Assembly (NCBI RefSeq): GCF_910592395.1
Contig: NC_088311.1
Coordinates: forward strand, 126,501 to 190,500
DNA from: Lineus longissimus
Taxonomy: Eukaryota; Nemertea; Pilidiophora; Heteronemertea; Lineidae
Direction of reading: 5' to 3'
DNA length: 64,000 nt
In this document: one piece after another, positions 1 to 12,500 of the stretch
Position numbering within the stretch: position 1 is the first letter of the stretch
How the letters are laid out: each line of letters starts with the position of its first letter
Program-made: the position numbers and the translations under genes
Notes under the pieces: model-generated
What the model was told of the DNA's origin: nothing
What the model saw: only the letters and a program-made list of their open reading frames with translations
Databases searched by the model: none

Positions 1-70
1 TGTGTCAACTCTGCCTAACAATACTACATCTCACTTTTCACACATTTTTTCTTTGCCACTTTTACTTCAG

Positions 71-3000
71 CTGTCTCAGGCCCATCGGGAGTACTATAAA
101 GACAAGAGCAGTATGGTGGGACGAGTCGATGCATTTGTTATTCCAACAAAAGCTGAGGATCAGTTTAAGAAACATATACCTTTGTAAGTATGGGTGTGAT
201 GACTGTTGCACTGCTTGGCATAATGCTTGCTTGTGTTACAATAACATTAACAACACTAGGGTTTGCCCGAATGCTTCTTTCAAGACAAGAAGAGGGAAAC
301 TTATTCTATCGCACATGCACCAACCGGACCAATCTTGAGTGGAACCGAACCCATGGATGCCCTCAGAGGTGATAGTGTCTGTTGTTATTTCAAGCATTCT
401 TACCACTGAACCACTTTGACAGTCCTGTTCTGATTACTGCATGAATGTGGACACTATGTTAGTAAGAGCTATGGGGCAAGTGGTGATCGCCTTTTCATTT
501 TGAACCATGTTCATGTCATCTGATGACAATATTATTTGTGGTCAGCATTTTCTACAGTATTTTTATACTATTAAAGGCCTTCTATGTTTGTTCAAAGATT
601 TGAAAATTTTATAAGTCCAACTCGAAAATTTTTGTAAATGCCCTGAATAAAAACTCTAACAATGCTGTTGTGAACAGATATACACAACTTTCAGCAAATT
701 TTCATGCACAATTACTGCGCTACAGCATTGTGTATTTCTATTTTCCTGAACCACCAGTAAATACAATGAACGCGAATGGTGTACCCCTTTAAGGTACGAA
801 ATCCGGGGACTATGCGGCCAGCAGTAACTATTGACTACGTTAAATATTAGAGTTTGACCTCTGTGACCTTGAAAAGTAGGTCAAATAAAAAAACCTGGGT
901 GATATTTGATGCAGCATTATTAGATACATGGACCACCATGGGGACCATGATACCAAAGATGTACTAACATTTATTCAAGATGTCAATCTGAAATATGCTG
1001 CCGTAAAAAGTCTGCACCAGATGTTGATAAGTAAATTGCTTTCTTCACGCTGCTTCTTGTCCTGCTCTTCCTTCTCCATCACATCCATACTGGGTACTTT
1101 ATATCTGTGGTTTGGTTACTCACCACGGCACAGCGGATCACTGGCATTCTCATAGCAGCAAGTCGGGATATTGGACAATATTCATCATCAGATGGACTAT
1201 TCAAAATAAAGCTCGCAGTCAAGTTGCCCTTGGACTTGGCAGTTGGACATATTGCAATGAATGTTTAATGTGAATACTCTTACTTCAGTTCCAATGTACT
1301 GTAAACATGGTGGTCATCTGGTCCAAACAGCTTGTTAAACAAATGTCCTGTGCCAGTTTGTACAAGTTCCCCATACCAGACTATGATAATATGACCTGTT
1401 CTTTCAGTTCAGGTTTCAGTTGTATACATGTAGGTGTTAAGAAGATTGCATCTTCATCCATCAATCAAGGGTTAAACTAAATATACAGTGACAACCCCCG
1501 TTTTCTTGACTCCACTGTTAATGCTTGATGTAACCCTTGAAGGCTCAAGATGAAGTTTAAAATGTCGTATTGCACTTTGAAACATGGTGGATTCTGTGAT
1601 AATAAATGATACTGTGATGCATCTGTTTTCACGTTTGGTTATGATGACTGAGGTAATAGATGGGGAGAGGAGTTTATCCACTTCTCTAATATGGATAGAT
1701 GAGATAGTGGTAAAGGTGTTATATCGACCTCCCTACTATGGATAAGATAGAAGCAGATGGGGAAAGGTATTATATCGACCTACCTGCTATGGATAAGATA
1801 GAAGCGGATGGGGAAAGGTGTTATATCGACCTCCCTACTATGGATAAGATAGAAGCGGATGGGGAAAGGTATTATATCGACCTACCTGCTATGGATAAGA
1901 TAGAAGCAGATGGGGAAAGGTGTTATATCGACCTCCCTGCTATGGATAAGATAGAAGCGGATGGGGAAAGGTATTATATCGACCTACCTGCTATGGATAA
2001 GATAGAAGCGGATGGGGAAAGGTGTTATATCGACCTACCTGCCATATGGATAAGATAGAAGCGGATGGGGAAAGGTATTATATCGACCTACCTGCTATGG
2101 ATAAGGTGCTGAAAGCTACCGACCTCCCTACCATGGATGAGATAGATGTAGATGGGTAAAATGGGCGATCTAAGGTGGGGATTTTGGCCACTGGGGTGAT
2201 GGTCATGGTACAGGCATTACATTGCTGGATGATGTGAAGCTTAACAGGTGTTTGTGCCAAGTTTTACAAAATGCAAGGAACTTTTATTTGATGTCTGTGT
2301 ATTGATGGCAGGATCTGTGTTCACATCGTGCTTCGTGGTCTCCATTGCTGGCTACCACTCAAAGGGCCCAGGTTGTCAGTCAGACGAAACAAGAAGCCAT
2401 GGTCCCTTAGATCCCACACGGATGGCCTATAGTGGACTCCATACCTCTAGCAAACAGCCAGAAGGGCAGCAACTCCGGTAATAAAAAGAATGACGATGAT
2501 GAAATGTTCATGAGACAGCTCAATTGTCTTGGTAAGTTGTCTGTATTTGCTACAGGAACATGCCACATATTATCATTCATCTGATTTTTCTTTCTGTGAC
2601 CATGGTGACCATCTTAAATCAGAATCGAGTTGTGTGAAAAATACACATTTTTTAACAAAGTGATAATTGGTTTTTCCTTAGGCGGGCACACCTTTCTCCT
2701 GTATCGCATTTCTAAGTATTCCTCAGCCTCGAACAGCTTAATATTGATAATACTCACAATCACATGAATGATAATCAAATTCCTGGCAGTTGCCGAACAA
2801 AGGTAGATGTTGTCTTTGATGTGCAGAGAAAAGTTGGTGTAGGTGCTACCCTCAGTGCAGTTAACCTTTCTTTCAGGTCTTTGCTTACTTAGATTGTTTG
2901 ATCTCCTAGCTGGAGATGTTGGTGTAGGTGCTACCCTCAGTGCAGCTAACCTTTCTTTCAGGTCTTTGCTTACTTAGATTGTTTGGTCTCCTAGCTAGAG

Positions 3001-4107
3001 ATGTTGGTGTAGGTGCTACCCTCAGTGCAGCTAACCTTTCTTTCAGGTCTTTGCTTACTTAGATTGTTTGGTCTCCTAGCTTGAGATGTTGGTGTAGGTG
3101 CTACCCTCAGTGCAGTTAACCTTTCTTTCAGGTCTTTGCTTACTTAGATTGTTTGGTCTCCTAGCTGGAGATGTTGGTGTAGGTGCTACCCTCAGTGCAG
3201 CTAACCTTTCTTTCAGGTCTTTGCTTACTTAGATTGTTTGGTCTCCTAGCTGGAGATGTTGGTGTAGGTGCTACCCTCAGTGCAGCTAACCTTTCTTTCA
3301 GGTCTTTGCTTACTTAGATTGTTTGGTCTCCTAGCTAGAGATGTTGGTGTAGGTGCTACCCTCAGTGCAGCTAACCTTTCTTTCAGGTCTTTGCTTACTT
3401 AGATTGTTTGGTCTCCTAGCTAGAGATGTTGGTGTAGGTGCTACCCTCAGTGCAGCTAACCTTTCTTTCAGGTCTTTGCTTACTTAGATTGTTTGGTCTC
3501 CTAGCTAGAGATGTTGGTGTAGGTGCTACCCTCAGTGCAGCTAACCTTTCTTTCAGGTCTTTGCTTACTTAGATTGTTTCTAGCTAGAGATGTTGGTGTA
3601 GGTGCAGCCATTTAGTACAGGCTTGGTGCCTCTCTCCTGATTGCAACAGAAGCAGGCATGTCTAAGTGCTGTCAGTACATTCAAGACTAGTGGCAAATCA
3701 GTTTTTCTGGTGGGATCTAGTTTTGATGCTTCTTCTTGATGCACAGTGGGCTTATTGCTCCGTGTGCACACTCACCTTTTATGATTTATTTTAATCACAA
3801 AAGCACAACTGATAACAGTGTTTACATTCAATTAAGTAAAATCTGGCTTACAGACTGACAGAATAAGAAATACCCCCCCCCCCCAAATATATATCTTTGT
3901 GCACCTCAAGTTTTTGTGTAATTTACGTTTATTGTTCCTTTCGTTTCTTGCAGCTTGATCCTTTCAACCAAATACAAAAATGATGTGCACTTACCCAAGC
4001 TTGATGGGATCATCAGGAGATCTCAACCCATCCCAAAGAGTGTGTCAACATCAAAAATGTCTGTAAGGGATAGAGCCATGAGAGATGTGCACTTTGAGAA
4101 GCGTTAG
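71..4107 (+). CDS. 3' end of an unrecognised protein-coding gene (last two exons)
   Basis: Two exons are seen: 71-183 (after a pyrimidine-rich acceptor ending ttacttcag, donor gtaagta) and 3954-4107 (acceptor tttcttgcag, stop TAG at 4105-4107). The first ends in phase 2 and the second needs exactly one base to open its frame, so they join cleanly into an 89-residue C-terminus. It begins LSQAHREYYKDKSS, passes through DAFVIPTKAEDQFKKHIPF, and ends in a basic tail (RDRAMRDVHFEKR). The tail is charged, with no membrane segment, and is likely cytoplasmic or nuclear. I do not recognise the family, and the N-terminus lies outside the window. The intron holds two tandem arrays. An exon between these two is possible but not required by phase. 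Confidence 0.6.
184..1689. other. Intronic DNA without recognised genes
   Basis: This is the 5' part of the intron between the two exons of the leftmost gene. Around 770-930 it holds sequence that reads like an old interspersed repeat (gtgaccttgaaaagtaggtc and flanks), but I cannot define its ends. No ORF here has domain content or good splice borders. Confidence 0.4.
1690..2157. repeat. 51-bp tandem repeat, about 7 good copies plus degenerate ends
   Basis: The unit runs from 'ctatggataagatagaagc' to 'tatatcgacctacct' and is 51 bp long. Copies alternate between a 'ggtatta..cctacct' and a 'ggtgtta..cctccct' version, so the true higher-order unit is probably 102 bp. Because 51 is a multiple of three the array is open in frame and reads as a 17-residue peptide repeat. 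It lies inside an intron and has no splice borders, so I treat it as a minisatellite. Confidence 0.9.
2832..3608. repeat. 85-bp tandem repeat, about 9 copies, each carrying a 3' splice-site-like core
   Basis: The unit begins 'gatgttggtgtaggtgctac' and ends 'ggtctcctagctaga'. Copies differ by a few bases. Every unit contains ctaacctttctttcag: a branch-point-like ctaac, a pyrimidine tract and a terminal cag followed by gt. The array lies in the intron upstream of the last exon of the leftmost gene. Confidence 0.92.
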
Positions 4108-4409
4108 GAGCCCGACCATGAAGAAAAGTAACGTTCACACCAAACTAAATCCTTTATGTACACTGTGATATCGACGGCATTTCCATAGTTTTGTAACATG
4201 AACAAAGAAATTATTGTAGAAATATACCGGTGAATAATAGGGATGTAGACCCTTCATCAAGACCGTTTTCATTTTAGTGATATTTCTTATGGATGTACAT
4301 GTATAGACATAGAGTAGACACTTTTTCAGATACATATACTTATTGGATGTGTTGATTTGCAGAGGGATAGAACATGAAAGGTTAATGACGAATTCTATCC
4401 TTGCTTTTG

Positions 4410-4632
4410 CATTATGATCATGTATGTACTGACCTAGCTTCTTCACCATGCATTATGATCATGTATGTACTGACCTTCTTCACCATGCATTATGATCATG
4501 TATATACTGACCTTCTTCACCATGCATTATGATCATGTATGTACTGACCTTCTTCACCATGCATTATGATCATGTATGTACTGACCTTCTTCACCATGCA
4601 TTATGATCATGTATGTACTGACCTTCTTCACC
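4410..4632. repeat. 37-bp tandem repeat, about 6 copies
   Basis: The unit is built on 'catgcattatgatcatgtat' followed by 'gtactgaccttcttcac'. The first copy is slightly longer ('ctagcttcttcacc'). It lies downstream of the stop of the leftmost gene, possibly in its 3' untranslated region. Confidence 0.9.
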
Positions 4633-5204
4633 TTTTGTTGTATTGTTGTATAAACTAACTGGATGATTTGACAATTGTGACCTTTTGTAATGAAGGCAGT
4701 ACAGCTGATAAAGAAACAGATTAACCAGGGTGCGAAATGAATTTACCCTGCATTTAAATGGAAAATGCCTTATGCTTGGCTTTTTACCTTGTAGGTTTAC
4801 TAACTATTTTTTGAAAATATATTATCGAATCATGGAAAAACTGTTCTTCTTAAATATTTGGTAATGCATAACAAGTCCTTGATGAAAAACCAACATCAGC
4901 GACTAGGTGATGAAACTTTATGATGTAAGTGTCCCGATGATATTGCATCATCACAATCTGAAGTTGAGAGTGGAGGAACAGTTATCGATGACATGGCCCA
5001 TATAACCCTGCTGAGAACACTCACAACACTAGGACTCAAATCCTGAAGGTAATCCAACAATATCCCCAATAACCCCTCTATTGATAGAATGAGCTGGGAA
5101 GAAGAGCCTAAGTCCAATGTGTTGCTCAGCTGATGAGCTGGCACAATAATCTCACCTGGTCCCAGTTGTCGCCAATAACATGATGTCTTCCTCAATATGA
5201 AACC
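4633..5204. other. Intergenic stretch with no recognised feature
   Basis: Between the 37-bp array and the large 67-bp array I see no ORF with coding character, no RNA gene and no clear transposon end. Confidence 0.4.
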
Positions 5205-8045
5205 TGTCCCAGGATGTCCCAGTCAACACAAAAAAACTTCTCCAAGACAGTCCTGACCTCTGGATGTCCCGTGAAAATGAAAACGGATTTCCCAGCTGAG
5301 AAGACTGCTTGGTCTCTGTCACAAGATGTCCTCGTCCACATGAAGACAGATATCCCAGCTGAGAAGACTGCTCGGTCGATCTCTGTCACAAGATGTCCTC
5401 GCTGACATAAAGACAGATCTCCCAGCTGAGAAGACTGCTCGGTCGATCTCTGTCACAAGATGTCCTCACTGACATATAGACAGATCTCCCAGCTGAGAAG
5501 ACTACTCAGTCGATCTCTGTCAAAAGATGTCCTCGCTGACATAAAGACAGATCTCCAGCTGAGAAGACTACTCGGTCGATCTCTGTCAAAAGATGTCCTC
5601 GCTGACATATAGACAGATCTCCAGCTGAGAAGACTACTCGGTCGATCTCTGTCAAAAGATGTCCTCGCTGACATATAGACAGATCTCCCAGCTGAGAAGA
5701 CTGCTCGGTCGATCTCTGTCAAAAGATGTCCTCGGTGACATATAGACAGATCTCCCAGCTGAGAAGACTGCTTGGTCTCTGTCACAAGATGTCCTCACTG
5801 ACATGAAGACAGATCTCCCAGCTGAGAAGACTGCTCGGTCGATCTCTGTCACAAGATGTCCTCGCTGACATAAAGACAGATCTCCCAGCTGAGAAGACTG
5901 CTCAGTCGATCTCTGTCACAAGATGTCCTCGCTGACATATAGACAGATCTCCAGCTGAGAAGACTGCTTGGTCGATCTCTGTCACAAGATGTCCTCGCTG
6001 ACATATAGACAGATCTCCAGCTGAGAAGACTGCTCGGTCGATCTCTGTCACAAGATGTCCTCGCTGACATAAAGACAGATCTCCCAGCTGAGAAGACTGC
6101 TCAGTCGATCTCTGTCACAAGATGTCCTCGTCCACATAAAGACAGATCTCCAGCTGAGAAGACTGCTTGGTCGATCTCTGTCACAAGATGTCCTCGCTGA
6201 CATAAAGACAGATCTCCCAGCTGAGAAGACTGCTCAGTCGATCTCTGTCACAAGATGTCCTCGCTGACATAAAGACAGATCTCCCAGCTGAGAAGACTGC
6301 TCAGTCGATCTCTGTCACAAGATGTCCTCGTCCACATAAAGACAGATCTCCAGCTGAGAAGACTGCTCAGTCGATCTCTGTCACAAGATGTCCTCGCTGA
6401 CATAAAGACAGATCTCCCAGCTGAGAAGACTGCTCAGTCGATCTCTGTCACAAGATGTCCTCGCTGACATAAAGACAGATCTCCCAGCTGAGAAGACTGC
6501 TCGGTCGATCTCTGGTACAAGATGTCCTCGCTGACATAAAGACAGATCTCCCAGCTGAGAAGACTGCTTGGTCGATCTCTGGTACAAGATGTCCTCGCTG
6601 ACATAAAGACAGATCTCCCAGCTGAGAAGACTGCTCAGTCGATCTCTGTCACAAGATGTCCTCGCTGACATATAGACAGATCTCCCAGCTGAGAAGACTG
6701 CTTGGTCGATCTCTGTCACAAGATGTCCTCCCTGACATATAGACAGATCTCCAGCTGAGAAGACTGCTTGGTCGATCTCTGTCACAAGATGTCCTCACTG
6801 ACATATAGACAGATCTCCAGCTGAGAAGACTACTCGGTCGATCTCTGTCAAAAGATGTCCTCGCTGACATATAGACAGATCTCCCAACTGAGAAGACTGC
6901 TCGGTCGATCTCTGTCACAAGATGTCCTCGCTGACATAAAGACAGATCTCCAGCTGAGAAGACTGCTCGGTCGTTCTCTGTCACAAGATGTCCTCGCTGA
7001 CATATAGACAGATCTCCCAACTGAGAAGACTGCTCGGTCGATCTCTGTCACAAGATGTCCTCGCTGACATAAAGAGAGATCTCCCAGCTGAGAAGACTGC
7101 TCAGTCGATCTCTGTCACAAGATGTCCTCGCTGACATATAGACAGATCTCCCAGCTGAGAAGACTGCTCGGTCGATCTCTGTCACAAGATGTCCTCGCTG
7201 ACATAAAGAGAGATCTCCCAGCTGAGAAGACTGCTCGGTCGATCTCTGTCACAAGATGTCCTCGCTGACATAAAGAGAGATCTCCCAGCTGAGAAGACTA
7301 CTCGGTCGATCTCTGTCAAAAGATGTCCTCGCTGACATATAGACAGATCTCCCAGCTGAGAAGACTGCTTGGTCGATCTCTGTCACAAGATGTCCTCGTC
7401 CACATGAAGACAGATATCCCAGCTGAGAAGACTGCTCGGTCGATCTCTGTCACAAGATGTCCTCACTGACATATAGACAGATCTCCAGCTGAGAAGACTG
7501 CTCGGTCGATCTCTGTCACAAGATGTCCTCGCTGACATATAGACAGATCTCCCAGCTGAGAAGACTGCTCGGTCGATCTTTGTCACAAGATGTCCTCGCT
7601 GACATATGTAAGATCTCCAGCTGAGAAGACTGCTCGGTCGATCTCTGTCACAAGATGTCCTCACTGACATATAGACAGACCTCCCAGCTGAGAAGATTGC
7701 TTGGTCTCTGTCACAAGATGTCCTCGTCCACATGAAGACAGATCTCCCAGCTGAGAAGACTGCTCGGTCGATCTCTGTCACAAGATGTCCTCACTGACAT
7801 ATAGACAGATCTCCAGCTGAGAAGACTGCTCGGTCGATCTCTGTCACAAGATGTCCTCGCTGACATAAAGACAGATCTCCCAGCTGAGAAGACTGCTCGG
7901 TCGATCTCTGTCACAAGATGTCCTCGTCCACATAAAGACAGATCTCCCAGCTGAGAAGACTGCTCGGTCGATCTCTGTCACAAGATGTCCTCGCTGACAT
8001 AAAGACAGATCTCCCAGCTGAGAAGACTGCTTGGTCTCTTTCACA
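5205..8045. repeat. Large 67-bp minisatellite, about 42 copies over 2.8 kb
   Basis: The consensus unit runs 'ctgctcggtcgatctctgtc', 'acaagatgtcctcgctgaca', 'tatagacagatctcccagct', 'gagaaga' and is 67 bp. Common variants lack one C in 'tctcccagct' (66 bp) or lack 'cgat'-like bases after 'ggt' (about 62 bp). Further variants swap 'gctgacatatag' for 'tccacataaag' or 'tccacatgaag'. Long minus-strand ORFs appear wherever 66-bp units adjoin, but frame jumps between unit types and the ORFs lack splice borders, so I do not call protein. The edges degrade into diverged copies at both ends. Confidence 0.95.
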
Positions 8046-8457
8046 TGAAAATACCTCCCAGATTGCTTGGCGAATGTCACAAGATGTCTTCGAGACGTTA
8101 AAGACGTGAAAACCCTTCCGTTGTTTGCCACTTCCACATTATGTCAAAGCTGCTATGAGCTGAGGAAGGAGACCTGGCCAGAGGGAGCATGAATCCATGA
8201 CCAGTTATATGGAGATCTCCAGCAGCTATGCAGGACCACCACTTTATGATAAAATCCGGACTGACTGTCTAAAACGTGGTGAACGAAAGAAAAAGAAGAA
8301 GCTATGAATGAGCGAAGATGTCAGAAGACAATTTTGCCCACCATCGAAAAGAAAATGTCGTTCTTGTGCCACTTCTCCCTGAGGGATGGAGGGAAAACAA
8401 CACTACGAATGATGCTCAATGAAGACAAAATGAACACAATGTTTTCTTGACAACTCT

Positions 8458-8463
8458 TTTATT
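8458..8463 (-). terminator. Candidate polyadenylation signal for the CIB gene
   Basis: The plus-strand tttatt reads AATAAA on the minus strand, downstream of the CIB stop at 9581-9583. Other matches could serve instead; the 3' end was not otherwise defined. Confidence 0.3.
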
Positions 8464-9108
8464 TCTGTACAGTTCTCTCAAAAATACATGCATCGATAAA
8501 AAGCAACAAGATTGTAGAAATTTTGATTAAATTATTCTGGTTATAAAGCTGTTAGATAACAAAACACAAGAATTGTTAATGGAACTGATCATGGTCTTGT
8601 TGATGAGCCACCTATAACTCAATTAAAACTTAGCAGAAAGTACTATACTGTTCAAAGGTTCAAAGTTGGATTTTAAAACAAGTAATAAACATTTCAGCAG
8701 ATCAGTTGTGCACTTAAATTTCTCCAATTACTGATAATTCAAAGGCAAAACAGGTCTTATTACTCTGCCAACTTCAGAACAGAGTCGAAGCTTGCTATCT
8801 CTAGAGTTGGAACACCTTACACCAAGTTCAAAGATATATCACAATATGCCAAAAAGCACAAAATAAATAATAATCAATGACAAAAACTGCCACACAACAG
8901 TTTGACTGACGCCATTCTGAATTTCTGATAATGCATCCTCCCCCCTATCAAAAGCACACAAAAATATACTCGACAAGCCTTTATGATATAGACAATACCT
9001 AATTATACAAACATTAGATTGACACAAGGAAGACAGGTGCTTGAGACAATTAATACACTTCACACATGCATAGATATCAAATGAATTATGGTTGTATAAA
9101 ATAAATTA

Positions 9109-9228
9109 AATGTAATGTTCCAATCTGAAAGGACTATATCCAACTTTCCATGTTCAACAGCGACATTAATGCCATCAATCAAACAACATCAAGTATCTAT
9201 TGGCATATATTCAACAGAAGGCACGGTT
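9109..9228. repeat. Dispersed direct repeat, copy 1 (about 120 bp)
   Basis: From aatgtaatgttccaatctg to gcacggtt this segment matches 10365-10484 almost base for base, with a handful of substitutions and short indels. It lies in the 3' flank or UTR of the CIB gene. Confidence 0.85.
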
Positions 9229-9580
9229 GTACTGAATCTGTGTAGTTCCACTTGTGTTAGGCCTTGAAGCCAAAATATCACACAGCCATCCCACACACCA
9301 AGTTACAAATTGTAAGACACAATAATCAAGTTAATTGAAAGTCAGTCGCTAATTGCACCTTTTGAGGCAGTTGAACTTTTCAGAGCTCCTGCCCATCAAC
9401 ATTCATTCTCTACAGGATCAACTATCAGCCATGATTTAGATTGGTTTTGATTTTGTAGAAAAATGCAGCAGCAAATTATCTGAAGAATGTCCATGGAAGG
9501 AGTATAATATCCAGATCCAAAGTTTTCCAATATGCAATCAGTCCCTTGCAACTCCATCATAGGGTTAGCCAAGTGGTCTT

Positions 9581-12500
9581 TTACAATCGAATCCTGAAGG
9601 AACTGGAAAAGATGAGAAACACTAGGTCATTAACTGGGGAAAGTTAAATGTAAACACTTGACTGAACTCTGTTGACCAATCACCTAGCAGGCTACTATGT
9701 TGAAAGAGCCAGGATACGATGTGAGCTTCTTCCTAGTCTTAGCACTGCTCAGGGAACAGACCAATGCTCAGGGAACAGACCAATGCTCAGGGAACAGACC
9801 AATGCTCAGGGAACAGACCAATGCTCAGGGAACAGACCAATGCTCAGGGAACAGACCAATGCTCAGGGAACAGACCAATGCTCAGGGAACAGACCACTGT
9901 TTCTCACATCCCAAAAAGGGTTTCCGGTGTTTGCATTGTTCGACCAATACTGACAAGCCATGATTGGCAAATTAGCTCCTGTACTTATATACTGGAAAAA
10001 TATTTTTAGAAGGTATTATCTTGAACCAGGTTTCTTAATAATCAACATCGCCAAGCATTACATCAATCGACTGATTTCCTGGATCTGATAAGGGTGTGAG
10101 ACATTTTGGACAAACTTCTCTACTTTTTCCAGAGACATTTCACATCACATGTCTCGGTTAAGCTAACAATGATGTCTGTCTTTTTTCAACATTAACTGTT
10201 AACACACACAATTTTTGTGCCGTGCCTTATTCTATTCTGGACAAGGCAGAAGTGGCAGTACTTACTTGACAAAATCAGGTGCTTTTGATATCACATGCTC
10301 GAACTCGGCAAAAGAAAGCGAGTTGTCCTCATCAAGATCTGCTTCCATGAAAATCTGGAACAAGAATGTAATGTTCCAATCTGAAAGGACTATATCCAAC
10401 TTTCCATGTTCAAGAGCGACATTAATGCCATCAATAAAACAACATCAAGTGTCTATTGACATATAGTCATCAGAAGGCACGGTTTCGGACACTAAGAACA
10501 CCAAGTCCATGTCACTAAGGTTGCATCAGACCACACCATATTGTTAGCAATTCTAAAATACCGGATTTTCGAACGAACCACACTTTACAATGTAAATGCA
10601 CTATGGAAAAACGATGCCTCATTTTTAACTTAGCGTTTATGGTTAGGCAACCATAACTGCTTAGTGCAAAATGTGGAAGCTGTCAAAAAGCATTTCAAAC
10701 CACATTTTTCGTTGTTCAATTTGAGTCATTAAATCCAAACCTGATACACACTAGATGTATCAATGACTTACATTTTTAATGAGCTGGTTCATATCCTGTT
10801 CACTGAGTTTTTGATCTCCTGTCAGTCGGTTGATGACTTTCTTGAGGTCATCCTCAGATATCATGTCATCTTCATCAAAATCTAAAGAAGAGGACACAAA
10901 TCAACTCAGACTCCAGGCCAACATTAAAAAATATTTCACATCACCACAATATTGCATGATGAAGTACCCACGGTAGTTATAGGACAATAAAATGCAATAC
11001 GCTTGCAAGTGGAACGTCCTGGACCAATCCTACACCTCAACATAACTTCATGTAGGTCATTGCTTATTAAACTTACCATATATCCTGAATGCATATTCCA
11101 CCTTGACATTCCTTGGAGCGTTGTCACTGAACACAGACATCATGTCAAGAAAATCCTCAAATGTCAAATCACCATCACCACTTGATGAAAACACCTGACA
11201 GATGCGATCACAAAATGGATTAACCTGAAACAGAGGAGAAATTGTATGACAAGTATACAAGGTTTCTTTGGTTAAATGTGCCTCAGCCAGGCACAGCTAG
11301 GGTCATTTTTTCCATTAGCCATTCAGGCTTGTACTAGTTTTTAGAAGAAAACTGACCATCTTGATCACCAATGTTTATACTTCTCACCAACTCTAAATCT
11401 TGGCATCTATGGCCTCTCTAATCTGTTCCATGTATCTGCCCCTGAACAATGCACACCCTAATATAGACCAAATACATGGACATGCATCTCCCTGCAGGAT
11501 TGGTAGAACTGTCTAACAACATAGAACATTTGCATTGAGGTCAAACATTGGGCGTCATTCCTCTTTTGCATGGCCACATCTTTGTGAGAAGTACATGATC
11601 ACAAACGGTGAAGTGTCAAGTGACAAGCTTTGTCAACGCAGGGTGATCCTTACCTTGAGTTCCTGTAAGCTCATCACCTTGTTCATGTCTATTTTAGCAT
11701 TCTTATTCCTTCCAACTTCAACTGTATCCAACTCAGCAAATCTTTTGTGAACACTGTAACCAGGAAGATTGTAATTACTACATTACAATCCTGCTCTTCA
11801 CCAACAAATGATAAAACAAGGTTAATCAAGTTATTATTATTATCTTAAAAGATGTACGTTTCTGAACCTGATTAATTTTAAAGGAAGAAACACAGTTGAT
11901 TAAAGTGCCTCAGGTCCTCTAATTTGTCCAATAGGCAAAAGTTGGTTCCATTTGGAGACTGTTTTCACAAAGAAACAGTGTTATACTGGTGGAGGCTGGG
12001 CCTGGGGGTATCTGTATGGCGAATGCTCTGGTATGGTTTCAGTTTTGGACCTGTGCTAGCCTTCAAGTTCCTGACACAACTAACTAGAAACACTACTGGA
12101 CTTACTGCATGATTTCCTTCTTGGTGAAGTAGGTCAGCTCCTGAAATATTGAAATAAATGATACAGAAAATACAATGTCTTGTCAATAAACATCGGAGCT
12201 ACAGCTGACATCAGACCATTTCAAACACCTCCAGGACTGGGCCATTGTATGAGTATGATGTACGCAGGCATCTTTTGAGGAACTTAAATATTGAAGTCTT
12301 GACAACGCAGGCACATCCAACGAAGAAGGCATATGAAAGGAATCATCTGGCTGTGGTATTCGTATTGATTATCAACATATTGCCATTAGGTCTCTCTCAG
12401 CTGTAACCCAAAAGTCACATTTGTACCAGTGACAGTCAGTGTGATGGACAGTTGAGTTGACGGAATCCAGAGATTCAGCAGTTTGAGTTAGTTGTTTGCT

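Larger units (their letters stand above)
8046..9580. other. Intergenic and probable 3' untranslated region of the CIB gene
   Basis: No coding exon was found. A minus-strand AATAAA-type signal (plus-strand tttatt, 8458-8463) lies about 1.1 kb beyond the CIB stop codon and could end its transcript. One copy of a 120-bp dispersed duplication lies at 9109-9228. Confidence 0.4.

Noticed and set aside
1738-2058. 106-codon ORF of a 17-residue repeat
   Set aside because: Translation of the 51-bp array in an intron; no gene context.
2440-2531. Possible exon reading NSQKGSNSGNKKNDDDEM with donor gtaagt
   Set aside because: It needs entry phase 1 and leaves phase 1, which fits neither flanking exon of the leftmost gene (phase 2); in the required frame it hits a stop.
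5192-8137. Many minus-strand ORFs of 65-135 codons with repeated peptide units
   Set aside because: By-products of the 67-bp array; frames break wherever 66- and 67-bp units meet, and there are no splice borders.
9672-10009. Three overlapping plus-strand ORFs of 80-93 codons
   Set aside because: Frame shadows of the 19-bp repeat inside the CIB gene's last intron.
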